From Iris pallida (Eukaryota > Streptophyta > Magnoliopsida > Asparagales > Iridaceae): a stretch of 64,000 bases of DNA. The stretch's first letter is position 1, and each line of letters starts with the position of its first letter. The DNA lies in NCBI GenBank assembly GCA_029216955.1, contig JANAVB010006998.1:1974692-2038691 (forward strand), in the 5' to 3' direction. A model generated the notes under the pieces. It searched no databases. It saw nothing but the letters and a program-made list of their open reading frames with translations, and had not been told where the DNA came from. Shown in pieces: positions 56,155 through 64,000 of this stretch. The position numbers and the translations under genes are program-made.

Positions 56155-57149
56155 TTTATAAATAGCCGAGAATGTTTCATATATTCTCATTCTCATTCCT
56201 CTGAAGATAACTTTTTGTAATGTCGTTCTCCAACAAATGACAATGGCGATGCTTTCCAATGGCGTTCCTTTGTACGCCCAATCACCAGATATAGATTCAT
56301 CCACTATTAGAGCCAAACCATTTGACCTAAGTGGTAAGTCTGATCGTAAGCAATTATCTGTCTTTGAAGTTTCTGAAGTACTGGCGTAAAAGCCTTGCTG
56401 AATAGTGGTACACCTGAAGCACTGGCGTAAAAGCCTTGCTGAAGCACTAGCGTAAAAGCCTTGCTGAATAGTGGTATACCTGAGACACTGGCGTACAAGC
56501 CTTGCTGAAGCACTAGCGTAAAAGCCTTGCTGAAGCACTAGCGTAAAAGCCTTGCTGAATAGTGGTATACCTGAGACACTGGCGTAAAATGCCTTGTAGT
56601 CTGTTGAAGATAAAACAAGACGCATGAGCATATGTTTTTTTTTAGTTAGAGTCTCATATGCTTCTGATGGTACTTCTGTTTAAAATACTTCTTCTTTGTT
56701 ATTTTCTGCAGAAGTTTGGCTAAAGAGCTTTTCCAGAACTGGCATTGGTGACTTTGACGCTGTGAAGAGCATGCTTCTAGCATCAACATCAGGGAGCTCA
56801 TGCGCTTTTGACACGCAAACCAGACAACTCAGAACTCTTCGTAAGATAGAAGGGTCTTCCTCTGTTGGTAGGAAGAGCCTTTATACACGGAGAGTTGGAT
56901 GGTGGAGTCAACTCTATACCGAAAAATCGGGTAGTAGAGTTCCTTTTACGGCAGGACTAGGAATTGTATCCCAATGCTGGATACATTCCTATCTCCTTTG
57001 AGAGGCCGCCACTCCTCCACCAGTTGTATTGGCAGCAACACGTCTTCGGGCTGCCATACTCTGGGATTCTCCTCTCGTCTGAGAGAGAAGACCAGAGTTT
57101 GATTCCTACTATTCTGGTCACCACAGAGGCTCAGACAGCAAGGAATTGA
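56155..57149 (+). pseudogene. Tat B antisense gene 2, probably spliced
   Basis: TATA box tttataaatag at 56155-56165. A 6-codon upstream ORF at 56220 overlaps the main ATG at 56237. Exon 1 (56237-56333) reads MTMAMLSNGVPLYAQSPDI to KPFDLS and ends at a consensus donor g/gtaagt. The intron, 56334-56711, ends ttattttctgcag and holds tandem repeats. Exon 2 (56712-57001) joins in frame (EVWLKSFSRTGIGDFDAVK). After a frameshift near 56960-57000, a second frame continues (GYIPISFERPPLLHQLYWQ) to TGA at 57147. A poly(A)-like aataaaaat lies at about 57222. No family recognised. Confidence 0.45.
56381..56600 (+). repeat. Tandem repeats in the gene 2 intron
   Basis: Six or so units of gcgtaaaagccttgctgaa joined by agcactagc (25-bp period) or tagtggtatacctgagacactg (about 42-bp period). 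The GCGTAAA core is the motif dispersed in the Tat B U3. Confidence 0.9.
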
Positions 57150-57840
57150 CACCAACAACGAATCCGACGAAGAAGATCCAAAGAAGAAATATATCTCCAT
57201 TAGGCTATCGTTGTGTGTATAGAATAAAAATCCAAGAATGTAATAGATTTCCATTATAACTTGTAAGAAAGTCTAAGAAATGTAATAGACTTTTTTGATG
57301 ATATGGGAATGGAAATGATAAGTATTCTATACTCAATGATTTGTATCTATCTGGATGTGATATGGACATGATAGATAATGAAATCTTGTTTTCTGTTTTT
57401 AGAGTATACAATACTATCAGAGGTAATATGGATATGACAGTATGTAAGAACTCAAAGAAAAGTAGATTAATATCTATACAGAGGTCTTATGGAAATGATA
57501 GATAAGGAAAGTAAGTTGATTTAATATTCATTCACAGGTCGTGAAGACATGATAAATAACGAATCCCACTTTTTAATCAATTAATAAAATAGAAGATTTA
57601 AAATTCCTCTCCCAGGAGACAAGAAACCAGCTTAACCAAACCTTGGTAGCTGGAGAATAAGGAGACATATGTCATGAGCATATAGGTCCATATCAATGCA
57701 TGAATGAATCAACATAACTTTCGAAAAAAGAAAACATTCATTCAATTCCATAATTAAATGAATGAACCTGATAGAATGGACGAATAGACCTTTTCGGAAA
57801 TGAAAGGTTGTCTTCAAAGACCGGTTCATCAACAAATCTT
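57150..57840. other. Spacer between antisense genes 2 and 3
   Basis: No gene. It has short diverged repeats containing ggtcatatggaaatgataga-like text (about 57300-57560), e.g. gatatggacatgatagataa and atggaaatgatagataagg, spaced 60-70 bp. Confidence 0.5.
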
Positions 57841-57843
57841 TCC

Positions 57844-58190
57844 TATAAATAGGCGAAAACTCTTTGTAACATTTCAATCTTATTTCCACTCCTCTATTGG
57901 AAATGTCTTCCAAGGATATGCAGCAAAAGAATGAAGTCTCCAGGAAAGTTGAGGACATCGTCGAGACGCACTCCGCTGAGCCAATTGTGACAGGGACAAC
58001 CGAAGTAGACGAAAGCTCTTCTACTCCCAAGCCACCACAAGATATCTTTGTTTTCTTAGTAGAGCCAAGGAGAACTCCTGAAGAAGAGGCACTGAGGATG
58101 GTTGCTTGCATATTTTTCATGAACTCAGGCAATGATACCTTCGAAGCATTGGCTGATTATGTATTCAATAAGGGAGGCAGTGGTCCTTAA
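57844..58190 (+). CDS. Tat B antisense gene 3
   Basis: TATA box ctataaatagg at 57843-57853. The ATG at 57903 starts a 95-codon ORF, fully open to TAA at 58188: MSSKDMQQKNEVSRKVEDIV, then a Thr/Pro-rich stretch, IFVFLVEPRRTPEEEAL, and a C-terminal helix (NDTFEALADYVFNKG). Acidic, soluble, no signal peptide, no known domain. A poly(A)-like aataaagg lies at 58212-58219, only 28 bp before the stop of the convergent polyprotein (58247). It is the only one of the three antisense genes without a stop or shift. It could be an accessory regulator; that is inference. Confidence 0.55.
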
Positions 58191-58246
58191 AATTTTGTTC
58201 AGAACAAAAATAAATAAAGGAATTTTATTTTTATCTGCCTTCTTCT

Positions 58247-59520
58247 TTATACATAGTATTTTTTGAGGAATTTGCCGTTGATAGGCATCATGAGCTGATC
58301 TCCATTAGGCTTTGATAACCGATAGGCACCATTAGAAAATACGGTCTCAATAACATAAGGACCCTTCCATTTTGCTTAGAATTTCCCTTTGCTTTTGTGA
58401 GTCATCACCATCGATCTTTGAACAGCCAATACTAGTTTGCCAACCTTGAACACCCTCTCTTTAACTTTACGATTGAAAGTTCGAAATATACGGGCTTGAT
58501 ATAGCTCAATATGCTGTTGTGCTTGAAGACGCTTCTCATCCAATCCTTCAAGTCCTTGGAGTCGTAAGCGATCATTATTCTCTATAGTTAGCTCATTAGC
58601 AATAGCTATCCGTAGAGATGGAATTTGAATTTCCAAGGGAAGAATAGCCTTACATCCATAAACCAATAAAAATGGTATAAAACCAGTAGGAGTTCGGACT
58701 GTTGTTCGATAAGCCCATAAACATTCCTCAAGTTTTTCGTTCCAATCACGTTTATTAGAAGAGACAAACTTTTTGAGAAGTTTAATGATCGTCTTATTAA
58801 AAGCTTCAGCTAAACCATTAGCAGCTGGATTATAAGTCGTAGAAGCCAAATTTTGAATTCGATTCTTATCACAGAACCGATAAAATGCCTGACTGGTGAA
58901 TTATGGACCATTGTCATGAATTATTCGTCGAGGAATCCCGAAGCGATAAATGACATGATGTTTGATGAAGCTGATCACTTTAGATGTTTTCACTTCAACA
59001 AGAGGAACTGCTTCTGCCCACTTAGAAAAGTAATCGATTATAGCTAATATGAACCGATGTCCTTTAACAGAAGGAGGGTTAATAGGACAAATGACATCCA
59101 TACCCCAAGCTTCGAAGGGCCAAGAAGCTGCTGTAGGATATAGAAATTCAGACGGTTGATGAATAAAATCAGCATGAATCTGACATGCTTTACATCTTCT
59201 GGCATAGTCTACAGCATCTGCTATCATAGAAGGCCAATAATATCCCATTCTTCGAATACGGTCTTGTAATTTAGGACCTGGTTGATGAGCATCACAAACA
59301 CCATCATGAGCCTCTCGTAGTATTTGTTTGGCTTCACTTTCTGAGAGACAACGCAGTAAGAGTCTGTCATATGATCGACGATATAACATATGTAAAGACG
59401 AATCATAATAAAATCGAAATGATCGTCTCTTAATTGATGCAGCTTCTTTTGGATCTTCAGGCAAAATTCTATGAACCGCATAGTCAATGAATGGAGTTCT
59501 CCAATCCCTCTGTTAGGAAC
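58247..59520 (-). pseudogene. Tat B integrase
   Basis: From RDWRTPFIDYAVHRIL (about 59515) through the zinc finger (REAHDGVCDAH, CKACQIH at about 59170), core Asp in WGMDVI, Asp in IIHDNGP followed by a stop at 58901, Glu in NGLAEAFNKT (about 58808). The C-terminus is ECLWAYRTTVRTPTGF to AKWKGPYVIE. A TAA at 58377 is followed by open sequence to the natural end, KFLKKYYV, with TAA at 58247. No chromodomain, as expected for Tat. Confidence 0.9.
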
Positions 59521-59602
59521 TAACCTCTGTAGTATAACTTTGTTCAACATACAGATTATTCTTGATACAGCATAGATCTCGGTCCAACAAAGTAATTGTA
59601 TT

Positions 59603-60013
59603 TTACCTTCGGATTGGAACAGCCAAATCTGCAGCTAGACTAGCAAGAGCATCAGTCTCAACATTCTGAAAACATGGTACAAATTCAATAAAGAATCCTT
59701 TGAATGACATGACCAACTCAACTACCACCTGATGGTAAGGGATGAGATCAGGGTTTCTGACCTCATAAGTTCCTCTAACTTGATTAACACTCAATTAAGA
59801 ATCTCCATAAGCTTCTAGGAACTCAATATCCAATTGTTTTTCTACATGGAGACCAATCAATAGAGCATTATATTCTGCTACATTGTTGGAACATGGCTCA
59901 TTGAGAGAATAGGTACGGTATATGACCATTTTGTCAGGAGAAACCAAGACGATTCCTACCCCAGAGACAATATTGCCTTTAGGTCCTACTCGTGATGCTC
60001 CATCAAAATATAA
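59603..60013 (-). pseudogene. Tat B second (archaeal-type) RNase H
   Basis: LYFDGASRVG (catalytic Asp) starts right after the first RNase H; GVGIVLVSPD, then NNVAEYNALLIGL (catalytic Glu) and AYGDS (Asp), then a TAA at about 59796, LSVNQVRGTYEV, and SLAADLAVPIRR. This extra RNase H beside the gypsy one defines the Tat lineage. Confidence 0.88.
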
Positions 60014-60477
60014 TTACCATATATCATTCTTAAAAATCATGTTGCAATCCAAGACTTCATCTGGAATGTCCTCATATAACTTTGATGTTTCTGGTATAGG
60101 GTGAGCAGCTAAGAAATCAACTAATGCTTGACCCTTTACTGATTTTTGAGGCACATAAATCATATCATAAGGAGTGAGCAACATCGCCCAAGTAGCTAAT
60201 CTGGAATTAACAATGCTCGGCTTTCTCATCAATACCCGAATAGGATTTATTCTGGAGATGACATGAATAGTTTGTCCTGTCACATAATGTCTTGTCTTTT
60301 GTACGGCAAAAACCAAAGCCAGACATTCCTTTTCTACAGGAGTATACCTGTGTTCAGCTCCAACCATCATTCAGCTAAGATAATAAATCGCCTGTTCATG
60401 ACCCATATCACTTTTCTGTGCGAGAAGAGCACCAAGTGAATGATCCAAGGCTCGAACATATAGCAAAAATGGTTTTC
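60014..60477 (-). pseudogene. Tat B first RNase H (gypsy type)
   Basis: It contains RYTPVEKECLALVFAVQKTR (the Glu motif), VISRINPIRVLMRKPS, and the KGQALVDFLAAHP end typical of Tat and Athila RNase H. Stops break its N-terminal part. Confidence 0.85.
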
Positions 60478-61519
60478 CTACCACTGGAGGTACCAGGACA
60501 GTTTAAGGTATTGTTTAATATCATTGAAGGCTTCTTGACACGCTTTATCCCAGACAAAAGATACACCTTTCTTTAACAGACAGAAGAAAGGTTGACATCT
60601 CCCAGAGAGATTAGATATAAATCTCCTGATATAAGCAATGCGGCCCTGAAAACCACGGAGCTCTTTCAGATTGCGAGGAGGACGCATTTCGAGGATTGCT
60701 TTAACTTTATCAGGGTCAACATGGATACCCTGAGAAGTAATAACAAATCCTAAAAACTTGCCACTAGAACCCTAAGAAAGACTTGGTAGGGTTCATTTTC
60801 AATTGATGTTAACGCATCAATTCAAATACTATCTTTAAGTCTTGAATATGATCATCTTTTGATCGACTTTTAACAACGATGTCGTCTACGTAACATTCAA
60901 CTGTCTTTCGTAGATGCTCTTGAAAGATGTTGCTCATAGCCCGTTGATATGTAGCACCGACATTTTTAAGGCCAAACGGCATAACCGTATAACAGTAAAC
61001 TCCGAGAGGTGTTCGAAAAGAAGTATGTTTCTCATCTTCTGGATGCATCTTGATCTGATTGTATCCTGAGAATCCATCCATGAAAGACATACGTTCAAAA
61101 CTGCATGTATTGTCTATCATGACATCAGTAATGGAAAGTGGAAATTTGTCCTTTGGACAAGCCGTATTAAGATCTCGATAATCTATACAAACTCGAACTT
61201 TTCTGTTCTTTTTCATAACAGGAACAATATTGGCAACCTAATCCGGGTGTTGCTCTTCACGCACAAATTCATATGTGATCAACTTTTTGACTTCTGCTTC
61301 GATTGCATCCATCATATCTGGTCTAAAGTGTCGTTGCTGTTGTTTTACATGCTTGGCGTTAGGCAAAATATTGAGCTTATGAGTAGCAACTTTAGGATCT
61401 AGACCCGACATATCCTCATAACTCCATACAAAGATGTCAATATATTCTTTGATCAGTTTTATCAACTCTTCCTTTTCATCTTCAGAAAGGCTCTTACTGA
61501 TGAATATTAGTTTGGACAT
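60478..61519 (-). pseudogene. Tat B reverse transcriptase
   Basis: Motifs in order: FVWSYEDMSGLDP before the RT, FVREEQHPD then a stop, KVRVCIDYRDLNTACPKD, FMDGFSGYNQIKM, VMPFGLKNVGATYQR, catalytic CYVDDIVVKS at about 60885, and LKELRGFQGRIAYIRRFIS in the thumb. The text between 60688 and 60808 is broken. YVDD and lineage motifs agree with Tat. Confidence 0.92.
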
Positions 61520-62515
61520 AGTTCTATCTTCGACATCAATCTGGACAACCTCATCCTCTGTAGGTGGCTGTCGCTATTCAAAACGAAGTTCCCATTGAGT
61601 GTCCATTTGTTGGGCCTAAGGGTCATTTTTAAATGGCTCGGATTCGTCATCAATTTGAACCATGTAAGATGAAAATACCTGCTCAAATTCATTAAATGAG
61701 GAACGAGATATATTCGATTCGATGAATTAGTTTTCTTATGAATCAGATGATTATGAGGAATTAGAAGAGAATTCTTCTTGTATATCATCATTAAACATAT
61801 AGGACGGGTCATATCCCAATCCATGACGAGTCTTCTGGTAAAACGGATCACCACATAATGGGAGTCATCTACCTTTGCCCTGATTGAGACCTTGCATAGT
61901 CGTCAAATCATATCCCATATTCTGAATGATCTTGATGGATTGTTGATTATATTTGTCAATTCAGATTCTTCTTTTATCTTTATCTTTCAGATCGTCTGTC
62001 TGAGCAACAGGTATATTTCTAGCCAAGCAAAAAACAATTTGGCGCTTGTTTTTCTTATCAGACGGAACCACGAAATAAGATTCTTTATGACGTCTATAAG
62101 TTACACAAGCTTGTGATTGGGCAACTACCGGAAGTAGATAAGGAAAAGATGTTAAGAACTTTTGAGCATAAGGTCCAACATCAACCTGAAGAGGAAAGGA
62201 ATTTTCTTTATAGTTGATGTATAAAGTTTCTTCTGGTTCTATGTCGCCTTTAGATTGATGACTTTGATTATCAGAAGATAAAGTCATTCTTTCAATAAAC
62301 TTGGCAGCCATATACTCGAAAAGGAAATCTTCATTGATATCAAAAAGTACAGAATGATCAATATTTACATCATTTACGATTTGACCGCTACGCTTCGGAT
62401 TAATCATCAATGGACCATTATCCGTCTTCTGCGTAGATTTGCCAAGATTGACAATCGATGGTGGTTCTGGATCACTCGTACAAGAAGTACGCCCTTTGAC
62501 CTTAATCAAAAAGGG
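61520..62515 (-). pseudogene. Tat B protease-RT linker
   Basis: Open for 182 residues (62509-61961), then several stops. The sequence is poorly conserved in the lineage; GYDLTTMQGLNQGKG at about 61900 resembles a G-patch-like motif often found here. No catalytic residues. Confidence 0.6.
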
Positions 62516-63331
62516 TTAAACTTGGCTCTTAGTAGGAACATTTACTGATTCCTCAGATGAAGCTTGAGTTCTTCCTTTAACCTTGATTACCAAAGATTGA
62601 TCATTGATAGATTGAGATTGGATTCGTCCCTTGACTATGATCTTCAAAGGTTGTTCTTCTGGCGGATCTTCATTAATAGACTGATCTTCAATAAAAGATT
62701 GATCTTCAGCTATGTCTGATATCTCTTTCACATGTTCTTGTTTATAAAGCCTTGAATCAGAAAAATAGGCTTCGACACCCTTGAAGGGATTGATATCATC
62801 AAATTCAGTCTTTACAACTCCTTGAGAATCCACATACTTGAAGCATTGGTGGAGAGTTGAAGGCACAATGTTGTGTTCATGAATCCACGATCTTCCAAGA
62901 AGAATATTGTAGGATACATCTGAGTTGATAACATAGAAGGTTACCATAGTTCGCAGATCGCCAATCTGAATCTTCAGACGAATCTTTCCTAGTGGTTTAC
63001 TCTTGCCAGAGTTAAAACCAATTATCGTAGTACTAGTGTAAGTCAGGTCACTAGTAGGAATCCTCAGGGGTCTTAGCGTACTTTGAAGAATTATGCTAAT
63101 TGACGATCCAGGATCGATGTAAATTGTGTCAATTTCAGTAGATCCAATATACCCAGTGTAGCACAGAGGTCTGTCATATTTGTTATGCTTCAACAGCATG
63201 TCTTTTTGTGTAAAGGTGATATTGAGAATTGCTTCTATCACACTATGACATTGCGGACACGACACTGGAGTATTATCAGGACTTTTGAGTTGAGCCAAGC
63301 ATGAATCTGCCTGAAGTAGAGATTCACTCAA
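62516..63331 (-). pseudogene. Tat B protease
   Basis: Aspartic protease region. The active site reads YIDPGSSISII (about 63130), i.e. Asp-Pro-Gly in place of Asp-Thr-Gly; variants at this position occur in the lineage. NILLGRSWIHEHNIVPSTLH is the usual flap-distal motif. Acidic repeats (INPFKGVEAYF, EDQSFIEDQSINED) follow. The 271-residue stretch is open. Confidence 0.8.
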
Positions 63332-64000
63332 AGTCTTCCTACTTTCTCTAGAAAGACGAAGCAGTTCAAATATGGATAGTCTAGCTAGAGTATTGGCTAA
63401 CTAAGCTAGAATATCAAACTTGTAAGGTTTCATCACCACCCCTTGACCGGAAGCAGACTTCAATGGAATGTTAAAACGTACTGCTTTCTGTTTCCCCTTT
63501 TCAACCACCAAGGGTTTAGCAGGAACATGAGAAGGTTGAGCTAGTAGTGTTTCTACTACATCTTCTGCTTCTTTGGAAGATCCCTCATAATCTTTGTGGT
63601 ACTCCTTCCCGGATCTTGTACCTGTAAAAGTTTCTTCTTCAGACTCAAGAGAAGGAAGTACCATATTGCAGGATTTAGTCTTCCTCCCTTTAGCCTTTTT
63701 CTTGTAAGGTTTGTTGTGAGGAATTTCAGAACCCAATCCAACAGTAGTTTTTTGATTTTAAATTTGTAAAGGAAGTCGTATTCCTTTATCATAATTCAAA
63801 CCTTCTGCCTTCTGAAAGTCATAACCCATTTTTTTATGAGAAGGACAGGTTGCTGACTGTATAGATGAATAGACAGTAGACTTTTAGCAAATGGTTCCAC
63901 AGAGGAAGAAGATGAGATCTCTGTATCCACAGGAGAATGAGGAATAGATGTCTCTGTAACGACAGAAGAAGAAAGATTCGGGATACGAGGAAAAATCCCT
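63332..64000 (-). pseudogene. Tat B gag-protease linker (runs off the window)
   Basis: A Lys/Ser/Glu-rich stretch with one 111-residue open piece (63736-63401; TGTRSGKEYHKDYEG). This region precedes protease in Tat elements and is not conserved. The gag core lies beyond 64000. Confidence 0.55.

Larger units (their letters stand above)
54199..64000 (-). mobile_element. Tat-lineage Ty3/gypsy element B (3' part in window)
   Basis: Minus-strand element whose 5' end lies beyond the window. From 64000 downwards: gag end, protease, RT, RNase H, second (archaeal-type) RNase H, integrase, three antisense accessory genes, polypurine tract, 3' LTR. The second RNase H is the hallmark of the Tat lineage (Ogre, Retand, Grande relatives). 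Antisense accessory ORFs after pol are known for Grande. The polyprotein is full of stops and the left flank (gccat, 54194-54198) is a possible target duplication. Confidence 0.85.

Noticed and set aside
56381..56600. CRISPR-like appearance of regular repeats
   Set aside because: Units are directly tandem with related linkers, not repeats with unique spacers, and the genome is a plant's.

Overview
The window is a stack of plant transposable elements. I see no intact host gene, tRNA or rRNA. The families point to a flowering plant with a large, repeat-rich genome: a Sirevirus-like Ty1/copia element, Tekay-type chromoviruses, Tat-lineage Ty3/gypsy elements with two RNase H domains, and an En/Spm-type CACTA transposon. 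I cannot name the species. Most coding regions carry in-frame stops, many of them TAG, TGA or TAA in place of an expected Gln, Trp or Arg codon, which fits decay of methylated cytosines.

Layout. (1) A Sirevirus-like copia element spans 1-41746. It runs from a partial 5' LTR (1-394), tRNA-Met PBS and gag, through pol (26107-29527), an accessory ORF with its own TATA box (30065-31282) and a cluster of polypurine tracts, to the 3' LTR (40671-41746). (2) Its gag is split at 1867/26107 by a minus-strand non-autonomous element (1868-26106, TSD ATTGC) with 4.4 kb LTRs and a 1.9 kb interior coding only a small gag protein (TR-GAG type). (3) One LTR of that element is split at 1959/15431 by a plus-strand Tekay chromovirus (1960-15430, TSD GTCAC) with 4.2 kb LTRs, gag-pol and a chromodomain exon behind a probable 91-nt intron. 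Both share a primer site matching, from memory, the 3' end of plant tRNA-Ile. (4) The copia 3' region is split by a CACTA transposon (31293-40198, TSD TTG). It carries a Mei2-like RRM gene fragment, a long near-palindrome, simple repeats and a 4.2 kb solo LTR (35371-39562, TSD CACTC).

(5) From 41747 the copia element sits in remnants of plus-strand Tat elements (C, then A). Their pol-distal ends carry minus-strand accessory genes, one with a plant mobile domain (PMD), next to a conserved polypurine block and LTR. (6) About 47527-49600 is unresolved. About 49600-54198 is an older, decayed relative of the TR-GAG element. (7) A minus-strand Tat element (B) runs from 54199 past the right edge. 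It has an LTR (54199-55326), then three plus-strand (antisense) accessory genes, each with TATA box, ORF and a poly(A)-like signal (55615-58220), then a convergent, decayed polyprotein (58247-64000).

Inferred order: Tat remnants first, then copia, then the TR-GAG and CACTA insertions, then the Tekay inside the TR-GAG LTR and the solo LTR inside the CACTA. The most interesting signal is the Tat antisense cassette. The first antisense gene in both A and B has a TATA box about 285 bp inside the LTR boundary and starts Met-Ala-Pro. The neighbouring U3 of Tat B is filled with a dispersed GCGTAAA motif, which also fills an intron of the second antisense gene.
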